From positions 608,312 through 672,311 of the forward strand of contig NZ_JADLRJ010000005.1 of NCBI RefSeq assembly GCF_015477355.1: a DNA stretch of 64,000 nucleotides, written 5' to 3'. The notes beneath the pieces were generated by a model. The model ran no database searches, was not told the DNA's origin, and worked only from the letters and a program-made list of their open reading frames with translations. A program made the translations under genes and the position numbers. Below, piece by piece: positions 49,944 through 58,834 of this stretch (position 1 is its first letter; every line of letters begins with the position of its first letter). The stretch comes from Nocardia blacklockiae. Its GTDB lineage: Bacteria > Actinomycetota > Actinomycetes > Mycobacteriales > Mycobacteriaceae.

Positions 49944-50558
49944 TCACATCGCCGAACTGTGGTCCGAGTCGTCGGACCAGACACGTCGCAGCCACGACGG
50001 GACGGGAGGCGGGTTCTGGATCAGCGCCAACCGGCGCAGGATTCGAATCAACGGGAGGTGCAGGTCTGCGGCGAGGTCGCTCATCATCTGCAGCATCGTG
50101 GCGCTGTCCTGATCGTGCACGGTGAGGATTTCGTTGAGCACCATGGCGCTCAACACCTGCTGGCGGGTCAGCACCATCTCCGGAAGCCAGCTCGCCAGCC
50201 ACCGCTCGCCATCGATGCCCCCGGCGACCCGGGCCGCGAAGGAATCGCTGTTACGGCTGGTGATCAACAGCGGAGTCGCCGATAACGCCGCCAGATACGC
50301 CCCCGCGGGACCTGGGTGCGCCGCCCGCCAGGCCCGCGCGGGGTCGCCGTCACAGTGCTCGGCGGCAGAGCATTCCGATGGCGCTTCCGTGACGTGCGGC
50401 GGCCGCGGGTCGGTAGCGCGCAACGCCGCTTTCAGTTGTGCCAGACCGTGGTCGAGGTCGAAGTGGTAGCTCGGGACGCGTTTGGACAGGTAGACATCGA
50501 GATCACGGAAAGCCCGACGGATCGTGACCATCTTGCGGTCGTCGTCGGCAGCGTTCAT
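49944..50558 (-). CDS. Hypothetical protein downstream of an ECF sigma gene
   Basis: 204 residues from ATG 50558, overlapping the sigma stop by 4 bp. It has DDRKMVTIRRAFRDLDVYLS near the start, WRAAHPGPAGAYLAALSATP in the middle and EMVLTRQQVLSAMVLNEILT near the end; mainly helical, no membrane span. Given its coupling to a sigma factor it may regulate or be an effector of that sigma, but it lacks anti-sigma motifs. Its family is unknown. Confidence 0.6.
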   Translation of the reverse strand: MNAADDDRKMVTIRRAFRDLDVYLSKRVPSYHFDLDHGLAQLKAALRATDPRPPHVTEAPSECSAAEHCDGDPARAWRAAHPGPAGAYLAALSATPLLITSRNSDSFAARVAGGIDGERWLASWLPEMVLTRQQVLSAMVLNEILTVHDQDSATMLQMMSDLAADLHLPLIRILRRLALIQNPPPVPSWLRRVWSDDSDHSSAM

Positions 50559-51199
50559 GCCCACAGTTCACCTCCCCAGGCGAGGTCGGGACGATCGAGC
50601 GCGGGATCGGTGTCGAAGGTGATGCGGTGGCGGCCGGTGCGCACCATCGTGCTGATCTTCCTGCGGGCCCGGCTCTTGTGGGTGCGGACGGTGGTCACGG
50701 CGACGCCCATAATCTCGGCGACCTCTCGGTCGGGCAATCCGAGAATCCACACCATCAACGCGACCTGGTACTCGGTCTCCGTCAGCGACATCAGCAGCAC
50801 GTGCAGAAAGTTCTTCACCTCCTGGTCCTCCAGCATCTGATCGAGCGGATTCCCGGTGACCGACGTACTGCGGAACATCGGCACATCGCTGTCGAGGTAC
50901 TCCGCCACCGGGACGGGGCGCCGTGCCGCAGCCCGCCACGCGTCGAGAACACGGCGGGCGGTGATCGTCTTGAGCAACCGCTCCACCACCGCTTCGCCAG
51001 CATCGGCGAAGTCGCGCTCGAACTGATCCCACACACAGGTGAACACTGCCTGCACCACGTCGTGCGCCGCATGAACGTCGCCGCGTAATGCCTTGTGCGC
51101 GTAGTGGTAGACGCCCGTGGCGTAGATCTTGTACAGGTTGTCGAAACCCTCGTGCCGCGACACCGCATCGTCCTCGTGCGGTGGGGGATGTTCGCTCAC
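50555..51199 (-). CDS. ECF-type RNA polymerase sigma factor
   Basis: 214 residues from GTG 51199. Region 2 is DNLYKIYATGVYHYAHKALR then AAHDVVQAVFTCVWDQFERD, region 4 is LTETEYQVALMVWILGLPDR and EVAEIMGVAVTTVRTHKSRA with a basic end. The start lies inside the upstream small membrane gene's stop (4-bp overlap), and its own stop overlaps the downstream hypothetical's ATG, so the three genes form a tightly coupled operon. A TTG at 51226 is less likely. It is distant from ECF41; the anti-sigma might be the small membrane protein. Confidence 0.88.
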   Translation of the reverse strand: MSEHPPPHEDDAVSRHEGFDNLYKIYATGVYHYAHKALRGDVHAAHDVVQAVFTCVWDQFERDFADAGEAVVERLLKTITARRVLDAWRAAARRPVPVAEYLDSDVPMFRSTSVTGNPLDQMLEDQEVKNFLHVLLMSLTETEYQVALMVWILGLPDREVAEIMGVAVTTVRTHKSRARRKISTMVRTGRHRITFDTDPALDRPDLAWGGELWA

Positions 51200-51498
51200 G
51201 CGCCGCCTCGTCTCGCCACGCGCCAAGGCGCTGCCGTGTCTCGCTCCCGTGCCGAGCCCGGCCCGATCTCGACAATGTGCCCGGTGACCGTCCCGTTACG
51301 GCGGCGGCTCAGGACCACGATCCGTGTTCCGGCGGTCGCGGTATCGAGAATCATGCGAGTCGTGCAGTGCCGCTGCCATTCCCGCGCGAGACCGGCCAAC
51401 ATGCATAGCATCACCGAAGCGGCGGCCACAGCGGCCGGGAACCACACGATCCGGCCGCCGGCCACATGCCAGCATCCGGTCATCCACAGCAAGGTCAT
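51196..51498 (-). CDS. Small membrane protein upstream of the ECF sigma gene
   Basis: 100 residues from ATG 51498. One strong membrane helix near residues 18-40 (RIVWFPAAVAAASVMLCMLA) separates a short N-terminal part from a basic cytoplasmic part (AREWQRHCTTRMILDTATAG, RIVVLSRRRNG). It overlaps the sigma start by 4 bp. By gene order it might be a membrane-bound regulator of the sigma, but no zinc-binding anti-sigma motif (HxxxCxxC) is seen. Unknown family. Confidence 0.6.
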   Translation of the reverse strand: MTLLWMTGCWHVAGGRIVWFPAAVAAASVMLCMLAGLAREWQRHCTTRMILDTATAGTRIVVLSRRRNGTVTGHIVEIGPGSARERDTAAPWRVARRGGA

Positions 51499-51622
51499 AC
51501 ACAATCATCGGCGCACCCATATCGAATATTGAGCCGCTTCGGCGCGCCGCCACAGACACGCCGCAACCATCCAGCGCGGCAGCTGGTGGCGAAACATTGA
51601 CGGGTTGTGCTGCAGTGGTTCC

Positions 51623-52252
51623 GTGCGTATCGATCGCGACCGTTCGGGCTGGCGCTCAACCGTATTGACCGCGAGAACTGAGGTGGCACTGCGCGACTGC
51701 GCACATCGCCTCGACGGCTGCGGCGTCCTGGTGATCGCCGGTTTCCCGTCGTCCGGCAAGAGCACCGCCGCACGATTCGCGGCGGAGGTGGCTGGCGCGA
51801 CGGTGCTGGACAAGGATTCCTATGCGCCAGGCCTCGAGGACGCGGTGATGGCCGCGCTGACCGGCAATCAGTTCGATCGCGACAGCGACACCTACCACTC
51901 CGTGGTGGCTCCGCACCTCTACACCGGCCTGGTCCGTGTCGGATTGACCGTGGGCGCCCGCCACCCGGTGGTGCTCGACGCGCCGTTCCTCGCTATCATC
52001 CGGCAGGCCGCCGCCACTGGAAACTCGTTGCGCGAGTATCTGTTCGCGATCACCGATATCACCGTGTCGGTGCCGGTGACCACCGTGTGGATCGACGCGC
52101 CCACCGACCAGATCCGGGCGCGCATGGCCGCGCGCGGCGCCGAGCGCGACAGCGGCAAGCTCGCCGACTGGGAGACCTACCGGACCGGAGTCCTCGACAG
52201 CGGTCTGCGCGACCTTGCTCACTCGGTCGTCGACCACGTCATCAGCAACTAA
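51623..52252 (+). CDS. P-loop kinase/AAA-type ATPase
   Basis: 209 residues from GTG 51623. GCGVLVIAGFPSSGKSTAAR is a Walker A motif (about residues 37-46 of the called protein), then VVLDAPFLAIIRQAAATG and TTVWIDAPTDQIRARMAARG form the second half with a LID-like region. It resembles the shikimate/gluconate/CPT-like kinases that phosphorylate small molecules, or tRNA-type kinases. No specific substrate is recognisable. It diverges from the small membrane gene; the start is ambiguous (GTG 51623 or TTG 51605). Confidence 0.7.
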   Translation: MRIDRDRSGWRSTVLTARTEVALRDCAHRLDGCGVLVIAGFPSSGKSTAARFAAEVAGATVLDKDSYAPGLEDAVMAALTGNQFDRDSDTYHSVVAPHLYTGLVRVGLTVGARHPVVLDAPFLAIIRQAAATGNSLREYLFAITDITVSVPVTTVWIDAPTDQIRARMAARGAERDSGKLADWETYRTGVLDSGLRDLAHSVVDHVISN

Positions 52253-52303
52253 TGACCTCCCGTTTCGAGCGACCGCGCAGCCGGACCGAGTGTGTTGGCC
52301 GCG

Positions 52304-53194
52304 TCATTCGTGCAACCGCCCGATGATGTTGTTACGCAGGATAGTTCGGATGGTGTCGGCCTGTTCTGAGGTGGCTGTGGACAGGGGTGCCCGGACGGTG
52401 GTGGGGAAGCCGGGCAGTCGCGCCGACAACGCGGCTTTCGCGAACGCGATGTCCGACAACGGCATCGCCTTGCGTGCTTCGGTGTAGACGTCGAACACCG
52501 CCTGCACCTGCCGCGCCCGCGCGCTGTCGCCGGCCGCGATCGCGGTGGCGATGCGCACCGGCAGTTCCGCCACTGGCCCGCCGGCACCGGTGGCCACCCC
52601 GTCGATCCCTAACGCGGCCGCGTGGGGTGCGAGGCGGTCGTCCCCGGCGAACACCCGCAGCCGCGGGCACAGCCTCTTGTACTCCTGCGTCACGGCGCGG
52701 TCCTTGCCCGAGTCCTTCACCCCGCACACCAGTGGGAACCGGGACGCCAACCGCGCCACCAACTTCGGGGCGAGCACGTTCCCGGTGTGGCGCGGGAAGT
52801 TGTACAACAGCACGGGCCGGCGGGCGTGGTCGAGCACCTCGGTGAAGAAGGCTTCGATCCCGGCGGCCGGGGCGTCGGCGAAGAACCACGGCGTCAGCAC
52901 CGCGAGGTAGTCGGCGAAGTCGTTGGCGTGCTGGATCGCCTCGATCACCTCACCGGCCGCGCACGACCCGACCTGCACGATCAGCGTGTGCGGCCACGCG
53001 GCACGCACGTATTCGGTGACCTGGCGGCGTTCGCGGGCGCTCAGGCTGGCGAACTCGCCGGTGGTGCCGTTGACCAGGACCGTGGTGACACCGGCATGGT
53101 CGAGCAGCGCCAAATACTCCCCCAGCGCGGTGAAGTCGATACTTCCGTCGGGCCGGAACGGGGTCACGGTGGCAACGATCGGAGAGACGAGCAT
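52304..53194 (-). CDS. Dihydrodipicolinate synthase (DapA)/N-acetylneuraminate lyase family aldolase
   Basis: 296 residues, a full-length family member. It has the N-terminal VNGTTGEFASLS (dihydroxyl Thr pair, GTTGE), the Tyr of RRPVLLYNFPRHTGN and the Schiff-base Lys in PLVCGVKDSGKDRA. DapA joins pyruvate with aspartate semialdehyde in lysine synthesis; the catabolic members (KDG aldolase, NanA) use sugar acids. The carboxylate-binding Arg of true DapA is not clearly present, and the gene stands away from dapB/dapD, so a catabolic or secondary-metabolic aldolase is likely. TTAGGAATCAGGC before the ATG gives a fair ribosome site. Confidence 0.85.
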   Translation of the reverse strand: MLVSPIVATVTPFRPDGSIDFTALGEYLALLDHAGVTTVLVNGTTGEFASLSARERRQVTEYVRAAWPHTLIVQVGSCAAGEVIEAIQHANDFADYLAVLTPWFFADAPAAGIEAFFTEVLDHARRPVLLYNFPRHTGNVLAPKLVARLASRFPLVCGVKDSGKDRAVTQEYKRLCPRLRVFAGDDRLAPHAAALGIDGVATGAGGPVAELPVRIATAIAAGDSARARQVQAVFDVYTEARKAMPLSDIAFAKAALSARLPGFPTTVRAPLSTATSEQADTIRTILRNNIIGRLHE

Positions 53195-53328
53195 GCCTGA
53201 TTCCTAAACCAGCCACCATTCCCCGTCGAGCAGCACACGCCCGACCGTGTGCTCCCTCGTCGTGCACCGGCCAGGAACCGGCGTGCCCGACGGCACCGCA
53301 CAGGTACCGGCAACGACGATCCTCAGCA

Positions 53329-53388
53329 CGCCCCTGCGCACGTCGGCTCGGAGAGGACAGCGCAGACATCGGCGACGGCGCAGGGGCG
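53329..53388 (-). terminator. Hairpin with 11-bp stem downstream of the acetyltransferase gene
   Basis: Arms CGCCCCTGCGC (53329-53339) and GCGCAGGGGCG (53378-53388) are perfect, with a 38-nt centre. It starts 6 bp after the stop of the minus-strand GNAT gene, consistent with transcription termination before dapA-like gene transcription begins further on. Confidence 0.45.
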
Positions 53389-53393
53389 AAGGC

Positions 53394-53840
53394 TCATCTG
53401 TCCAGAGGTTTGGTGAAGTGCAGAGCGCTGCCGTGTACTGCGGTGAAGCCCTCCCGCAGGAAGAAGCGACGACGGTCCCACCGCCGCCCGGCCTCCGTAT
53501 CGAGGACCACCGACAACTCGCGCGCTCCGGCACGGCGCGCGTGCTCGGCGAACGCGCGAAGCAACAGCGACCCCACTGCGCGGCCCGGCTCGAGCACCCC
53601 GATCAACGCGACATGCCCGCTGCCCGCCTCGCCACCGAGAAAACCTCGATAGCCGTCCGGGCCGTCCGCGACCAGCCGCAGCAGACCATCCTCGGACCGG
53701 GGCACGTCCGCCCACCGCGGCTGGCGAAAGGAGGCGTCGCTGAGCCGGTGCACGACGTCCAGCTGCTCGAGGAGAACCTGGAACGCGGCCAGCGCGGCAG
53801 GGTTGACGACGACTTGCCCGTCGGCAACGATGATCCGCAC
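53394..53840 (-). CDS. GNAT-family acetyltransferase
   Basis: 148 residues from GTG 53840. The GNAT core is visible: VALIGVLEPGRAVGSLLLRA (V-x-P-x-x-x-x-x-G-x-x-L-L acetyl-CoA loop), then FAEHARRAGARELSVVLDTE and RRFFLREGFTAV at the end. It acetylates an amine of unknown identity. Upstream alternative starts (GTG 53876, TTG 53891) cannot be excluded. It lies on the same strand as the dapA-like gene but is separated by 200 bp and a hairpin. Confidence 0.75.
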   Translation of the reverse strand: MRIIVADGQVVVNPAALAAFQVLLEQLDVVHRLSDASFRQPRWADVPRSEDGLLRLVADGPDGYRGFLGGEAGSGHVALIGVLEPGRAVGSLLLRAFAEHARRAGARELSVVLDTEAGRRWDRRRFFLREGFTAVHGSALHFTKPLDR

Positions 53841-53965
53841 GCATCCGAGGATGGCAGCTGCTGAACTGTGCGCCACCGCCTGGTGTGTCAAGGCGCCGTT
53901 TTCCGACCGTTGACCGCGTCACGATCGGGCTCGTGCCGGAGCGGAGGGTCGCTAGGGTGGCCACC

Positions 53966-54487
53966 ATGGACAGGATCGCCGTGGTGGGCTGCGGCGGGTC
54001 GGGGAAGACCTGGCTGGCCACTCAGCTCGCCGACCTGCTGGGCCTGCCGCTCACCCATTTGGACAACGTGTTCTACGACACCGACTGGAATCCGTTGCCC
54101 CGCGACGAGTTCGCGCGCCGCCAACGGGACTTGGTCACCGCGCCGCGCTGGCTGGTCGAGGGCAACCATGCCAGCACCCTGCCGATCCGGCTGCGTGCCG
54201 CCGATACCGTCATTTTCCTCGACCTGCCCGCGGTCGGCTGCCTGACCGGCGTGCTGCAACGCCGGCTGCGCTACCGCGGCGGCCAGCATCCCGACGTCGG
54301 TGTCTACGACCGCATCACCTGGAGCTTCCTCCGCTATATCTTCCGTTACCGCGCGACCATGCGTCCCCGCGTGCAGCAACTGCTCGCCGAGCACGGCAAC
54401 CACGTCCAGCTCGTCACCCTCACCAGCCGCCGCCACGCCGCGCGCTTCCTGCAAACGCTGCGCGCCCAGCGCATTTCACATCCCTGA
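53966..54487 (+). CDS. P-loop kinase, topology-modulation/adenylate-kinase-like
   Basis: 173 residues. MDRIAVVGCGGSGKTWLATQ gives a Walker A motif near the start, LPLTHLDNVFYDTDWNPLPR follows as in FlaR/topology-modulation-like proteins, and the rest includes TVIFLDLPAVGCLTGVLQRR with a LID-like Arg-rich helix. Related proteins are small kinases of uncertain substrate. The start at 53966 is the family norm; the upstream frame to 53885 is a shadow. It is divergent from the GNAT gene. Confidence 0.75.
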   Translation: MDRIAVVGCGGSGKTWLATQLADLLGLPLTHLDNVFYDTDWNPLPRDEFARRQRDLVTAPRWLVEGNHASTLPIRLRAADTVIFLDLPAVGCLTGVLQRRLRYRGGQHPDVGVYDRITWSFLRYIFRYRATMRPRVQQLLAEHGNHVQLVTLTSRRHAARFLQTLRAQRISHP

Positions 54488-54952
54488 CCCGTTGTTGGTG
54501 ACCTGCTTCTCTGCAACCCCGCGCGTCACCGCGCGACGGTGAAATCGGTTGTCCGGAGGCACTGGCCCGCGATCAATCCTGGCCGGTAGCACCGGTTTCC
54601 AGGGCAAACGTCAAAGTGTGGCAGACGCAGGAAGTTCGGAGACGACGATGTCCTTCGCCGTATTCAGGGTCTTGGCGTTGGTCGTCGCGGCCGGGCGGCC
54701 GCGGGGGTGAGACCCGAGGGACAGTGTCGACCTCGGGCCTCACCGGACTGCAGTACAACGGGGCGTTCGGCGGCTTGGGCTACCGCCGAACACCGGATAG
54801 AGCGTCCCGAAGGGCACCTCGGGACAACCACGACCTTAGGATGAGCAGACCACTCGGTGGTGCACTTCCGGCTGGGAGTAGTCGACTCGTTATCTCCTAC
54901 CGAACAGTCCACGAAGGGATGCAGTATTTTCGCGACGGCCGGAAAGCGCGGC
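54488..54952. other. Gene-free region of 465 bp
   Basis: I see no supported gene, hairpin or repeat. The short frames on both strands mutually overlap and continue into the nucleoside hydrolase relic in a wrong frame. Confidence 0.5.
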
Positions 54953-55540
54953 TTAGCGGCCCGCCGGCGTTGCGGCTGGCCCGGTGGGGTCTGGTGCGAG
55001 GAGTGCATGAATTTGGTTCATCACTCGGGCCATTACGTGTGTGGCGTGCGCGGAGACTGCGACCAGCGCGTTCGGTTCGGCCCTGCGTGGCACCCGGAAT
55101 TCGCAGAACGTGGCGCCGCGCCCGAGGGACCGGTTCAGCTCGATGTCGACGCGTGCGGGCTTCAGTTCGAACAGCTCCGGCCACAGCAGGTACGCCGCAG
55201 CGCAAGGATCGTGTAGGGCCATCGGGCGGGGCGTTGCGGGGTCGATCATGCGCAGGTAGAAGCCGACGTGGTCGGCAACGATCGCGGCGCGCTCGGTGCT
55301 CAGTGCTCGCAGCTGGTGCTCGTGTTCGGGGGTGAGCAGCACTTGGCGGGTGAGGTTGAGGCCGAGCATGCGCACCGCGACGCCGGCGCGCAGCACACCG
55401 TCGAACGCTTCGGGGTCGGCGTAGGCATTGAACTCCGCGGCGGCGGTGTGATTGCCGCTGGTTGCCGAACCTCCCATCCACACCACCGACTCGATCGCTC
55501 CGGCCAGCTCCGGGTGCAGCAGCACCACGGCGATATTTGA
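54953..55540 (-). pseudogene. 5'-truncated inosine/uridine-preferring nucleoside hydrolase (IunH family)
   Basis: The minus-strand frame reads NIAVVLLHPELAGAIESVVW, then TAAAEFNAYADPEAFDGVLR and DHVGFYLRMIDPATPRPMAL with HDPCAAAYLLWPELF. These are the middle and C-terminal signatures of nucleoside hydrolases (the PELA-x-x-I helix after GPLTN, AAEFN-x-Y-DP, the His-Asp near the end). The N-terminal third with the D-x-D-x-x-x-D-D calcium site is absent: homology begins within GPLTN at about 55540 and the TetR gene lies just beyond. It is therefore an inactive fragment that probably lost its 5' part when the TetR/SDR unit arrived. Confidence 0.75.
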
Positions 55541-55617
55541 GGATCCGGCGACGCAGGGCCGCCGGGGGGTCGGACCGGATCCGATGACCGGCGCGGCGCG
55601 CCCGGTGTGCTGGTGGG

Positions 55618-56280
55618 TCAGTGGCCGGATGCGGCGGCGGGCGGACCGCCCGGGCCGGGGGCGGGTGGTGCGGTGTCGTCGGGGTCGTAGGCGAGGCGGA
55701 GCACCGCTTCGGTGAGTGCGTGCAGGGATTCGGCGGCGAGGTCGGTGTCGTGGTCGGCGAGCCAGGCCAGCATGGTGCCGTCGATGGCGGTGGCGATCAT
55801 GCGGGCCAGCGCCGGACCGGGCACACGCCAGCGCACCTGGAATCGCTCGGTCATCTGGTCGAGGAATTGCGCGACGCGCTCGCTGTAGAGGCGGTACTGC
55901 CAGCGGCCGAGAGCTCCCGGATCCTGCGGTGCGCGCAGGTCGAGCAGCATGAGCTCGTACAGCACGGCCTGGCGGTCCGGTTCGGCGACACCGGCGGCGA
56001 GCAGCCGCTGCATCGCCGCCGTCAGCGCCGACCGCAACGAGTCCGCGCTGACGCGTACCTCGGCCAGCGCGCCGGTTTGCGCGTCGACCACCGCCGCAGT
56101 CAGCTCGCGCAGCAGCTCCTCCTTGGAGCGGAACGCGTAATGGAACGCGCTCTGCGCCATCCCCGCCTCCGCGCTGATCGCCCGCGTCGTCGCGCCGGCG
56201 ACCCCGTCGCGCGCCATGACCGTGAACGCCGCGTCCACCAGCAGCCGCCGTCGCTGCTCGGCCTTCAACCGCGCCACCAC
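55618..56280 (-). CDS. TetR/AcrR family transcriptional regulator
   Basis: 220 residues from GTG 56280 (GGGAGAGG 5 nt upstream). The DNA-binding domain is VDAAFTVMARDGVAGATTRA then ISAEAGMAQSAFHYAFRSKE and ELLRELTAAVV. The C-terminal ligand domain is mainly helical. The gene diverges from the SDR gene; a perfect 20-bp palindrome of the TetR type at 56483-56502 lies between them and is the probable operator. An ATG at 56313 is the alternative start but lacks a ribosome site. Confidence 0.9.
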   Translation of the reverse strand: MVARLKAEQRRRLLVDAAFTVMARDGVAGATTRAISAEAGMAQSAFHYAFRSKEELLRELTAAVVDAQTGALAEVRVSADSLRSALTAAMQRLLAAGVAEPDRQAVLYELMLLDLRAPQDPGALGRWQYRLYSERVAQFLDQMTERFQVRWRVPGPALARMIATAIDGTMLAWLADHDTDLAAESLHALTEAVLRLAYDPDDTAPPAPGPGGPPAAASGH

Positions 56281-56482
56281 ACACCCCTCTCCCGCCCACC
56301 CGGCCGGATCCATTGCTCCGTCCCGCACTCTACTCGGGCGACCGACCCAGTCACCGTTCCAGTGCTCATGAGCCGTGCCTGGCACGTCCCGGGCCAGCAT
56401 TGTGCGCTGCTGAGCTGGGCAGCGGCGGGATCCTGCGGAAGGAGGATGGCGGACGGCGTCGGACCGCGCTACTCTCGACACA

Positions 56483-56502
56483 ACTTGGTCGATCGACCAA
56501 GT
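56483..56502. promoter_or_regulatory. 20-bp perfect palindromic operator between TetR and SDR genes
   Basis: ACTTGGTCGATCGACCAAGT is its own reverse complement. It lies 38 bp upstream of the SDR start and 203 bp upstream of the TetR start. Its length and the GGTCGATCGACC core are typical of TetR-family operators, and the adjacent TetR gene supports the assignment. Confidence 0.8.
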
Positions 56503-56540
56503 CGGGTGACCGGATCGGTTTTCTGTTGGGAGCAAGGGTG

Positions 56541-57353
56541 ATGGAATCGACTTATGCGCTGGTGACCGGTGCTGCGGGCGGGATCGGTCTCGAGGTGGCG
56601 CGGCGACTGGCGCGGCGCGGGCATCGGGTGATCGCGGTGGACCGCGACGAGGCGTTGTCGGAGCGGGCGGCGCAGCAGATCGGTGCCGGCGCGATTCCGG
56701 TGGCGTGTGATCTGGCCGACCGGGCCGCGGTCACGCGGTTGTGCGCGCGGCTGGAGCAGGAATGGGCGGACGAGGTCGAGGTGTGTTTCCTCAACGCCGG
56801 GGTGATCGTTCCCGGGGACGTCGCCGACATCGCCGCCGCCGACATCGACCTGCAACTGGAGGTGATGCTGGGGTCCGCGGTGCAGCTGGCCCGGTCGGCG
56901 GCGGTGGTGCTGCGGGCGCGCGGGCGCGGGCACATCGTGGCGACGGTGTCGCAGGGCGGGCTGCTGGCGCTGCCCGGGTCGGCGACCTACAGCGCCGCGA
57001 AGGCCGGGCTGCGGGCGTTTCTGGCCGCGCTGCATCTGGAATTGCGCGCCTACGGTGTGACCGTGGGCGGGGTGTATCCCAGCGCGGTCGATACCGCGAT
57101 GCTGCGCTTCGAGGCCACCCACGGGGGCAGCCTGCTGAATTTCGTGGGCGCGGTCTCCTCGGTCGGCCAGGTCGGCGACGCGGTCGAGAAGCTGATGCGC
57201 ACCGGGCGGTGCGAGGCGTTCGTGCCGGTCTCCGACGGCATCGCCGTGCGGGTGCTGCAGCAGTTCCCGACGCTGGTCGCGCTGCTGCTGCCGTGGGCCG
57301 ACCGCGTCGGCGAGCGCGGGCGGCGCCGCTTCCTCACCAGCATCGGGCAGTGA
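56541..57353 (+). CDS. Short-chain dehydrogenase/reductase (SDR)
   Basis: 270 residues from ATG 56541. TGAAGGIGLEVARRLARRGH is the NAD(P) glycine motif, LNAGVIVPGDV the NAG motif, VATVSQGGLLALPGSATYSA with AAK forms the Ser-Tyr-Lys triad (YSAAK), and a C-terminal hydrophobic tail (LLPWADRVGERGRRRFLT) could associate with the membrane. It oxidises an alcohol or reduces a ketone. It lies directly under the palindromic operator and 56 bp upstream of the flavin monooxygenase, so alcohol to ketone to ester or lactone is a plausible joint pathway. Confidence 0.9.
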   Translation: MESTYALVTGAAGGIGLEVARRLARRGHRVIAVDRDEALSERAAQQIGAGAIPVACDLADRAAVTRLCARLEQEWADEVEVCFLNAGVIVPGDVADIAAADIDLQLEVMLGSAVQLARSAAVVLRARGRGHIVATVSQGGLLALPGSATYSAAKAGLRAFLAALHLELRAYGVTVGGVYPSAVDTAMLRFEATHGGSLLNFVGAVSSVGQVGDAVEKLMRTGRCEAFVPVSDGIAVRVLQQFPTLVALLLPWADRVGERGRRRFLTSIGQ

Positions 57354-57409
57354 CACCCCCGACCCGACCCCACCCCCACTGACACCTGCACCGCAGACGG
57401 GAGCATCCG

Positions 57410-58834
57410 ATGACCACCGACCACACCGTCCCCACCACCCCCGGGCCCCCGGCGGCCGCGCGCAGTATCGGTGAGGTGATCGCGAGCGGAGCGGCCGTCG
57501 CGATCGTCGGCGCCGGCCCGGCGGGGCTGAGCGCGGCCCGCATGCTGCGCCACCTCGGCCTCGACTACGACCAGTTCGAACGCCACACCGACGTCGGCGG
57601 GATCTGGGACATCGACAACCCGGGAACACCGATGTACGAATCAGCGCACTTCATCTCCTCTCGCGACGTGTCCGGGTTCTACGACTTCCCGATGCCGCGC
57701 CATTTCGGCGACTACCCCACCCGCACCCAGGTCCTGGCCTACACCCGCGCCTTCGCCGACACGTTCGGGTTGCGCGAACACATCGAGTTCACGACCCCGG
57801 TGGAATCGGTGGTCCCCGACGGCGACGGTTGGCTGCTCACCCCCGCGGGGGAGTCGCCACGCCGCTACGGGGCGGTGATCTGTGCGTCGGGAACCAACTG
57901 GCACCCCCGTCTGCCGCAGCATCCGGGCCGCTTCGACGGCGAGATCCGCCATGCCGTGTCACATCGCCGCGCCGCGGACTTCGCCGGCAAACGCGTCCTG
58001 ATCGTCGGCCTGGGTAACTCCGGCGCCGACATCGCCTGCGACGCCGCCCAAGCCGCCGACGCCGCGTTCCTCAGCGTGCGCCGCGGCTACCACATCGTGC
58101 CCAAACACGTCTTCGGCGTCCCCGCCGACCAATTCGACCAGGCCGGCGCCGCGCTGCCCCGCTGGATCGAACGTCCGCTGGTGACCGCGCTGCTACGGCT
58201 GCTCGTCGGCGACGTCACCCGCTGGGGACTGCCCGCACCCGACCACAAACTCTTCCAATCCCACCCGCTGCTCAACAGCCAGCTGCTGCACCACCTCCAG
58301 CACGCCGACCTCGCGGTCAAACCCGACCTCGCGCGGTTCGACGGCCCCGAGGTCGTCTTCACCGACGGCTCCCGCGAACGCGTCGACGTCGTGCTGTACG
58401 CGACCGGCTACCAGATGCGTATCCCCTACCTCGACCCCGCGCTGCTGCACTGGAACGGTGACCGGCCCGCGCAGTACCTCACTGCGTTCCACCGCCACCA
58501 CCACACCCTGTTCACCCTCGGGTTCCTCGAAGTCAACTCCAGCGCCTACACCCTGTTCGACGCCATCTCCCACCTCGTCGCCCACTACCTGCGCGACCGG
58601 ATCGAACGCCCCGCCGCCGCCGCCCGATTCCACCGGCTCGCCGCCACCGACCAGCCCGACCTCACCGGCGGGCTACGCATGATCGACTCCGCCCGCCACG
58701 CCGGCTACGTCGACGCCAAAACCTTCGCCAAGACCCTGGCCCGCGTGCGCGACCACATGGGATGGGAGCCGCTGAGCCCCGGCTTCGCCGACCACCTCAC
58801 CCGCTCCCGGCCCGCCCCCACCCACACCGCCTAG
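57410..58834 (+). CDS. Flavin-containing/Baeyer-Villiger-type monooxygenase
   Basis: 474 residues. The FAD motif is VAIVGAGPAGLSAARMLRHL, then the FERHTDVGGIWDI segment, the NADPH motif RVLIVGLGNSGADIACDAAQ and the C-terminal VDVVLYATGYQMRIPYLDP. The FxGxxxHxxxWP/D box of strict Baeyer-Villiger enzymes is not obvious, so this is better called a class B FMO. It inserts oxygen from O2 using NADPH. It follows the SDR gene in the same direction; its stop overlaps the stop of the convergent PucR gene by 4 bp. Confidence 0.88.
   Translation: MTTDHTVPTTPGPPAAARSIGEVIASGAAVAIVGAGPAGLSAARMLRHLGLDYDQFERHTDVGGIWDIDNPGTPMYESAHFISSRDVSGFYDFPMPRHFGDYPTRTQVLAYTRAFADTFGLREHIEFTTPVESVVPDGDGWLLTPAGESPRRYGAVICASGTNWHPRLPQHPGRFDGEIRHAVSHRRAADFAGKRVLIVGLGNSGADIACDAAQAADAAFLSVRRGYHIVPKHVFGVPADQFDQAGAALPRWIERPLVTALLRLLVGDVTRWGLPAPDHKLFQSHPLLNSQLLHHLQHADLAVKPDLARFDGPEVVFTDGSRERVDVVLYATGYQMRIPYLDPALLHWNGDRPAQYLTAFHRHHHTLFTLGFLEVNSSAYTLFDAISHLVAHYLRDRIERPAAAARFHRLAATDQPDLTGGLRMIDSARHAGYVDAKTFAKTLARVRDHMGWEPLSPGFADHLTRSRPAPTHTA

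Noticed and set aside
54616-55335. 239-aa plus-strand frame over the nucleoside hydrolase relic
   Set aside because: The relic on the other strand has real homology; the plus frame is Arg-rich shadow.
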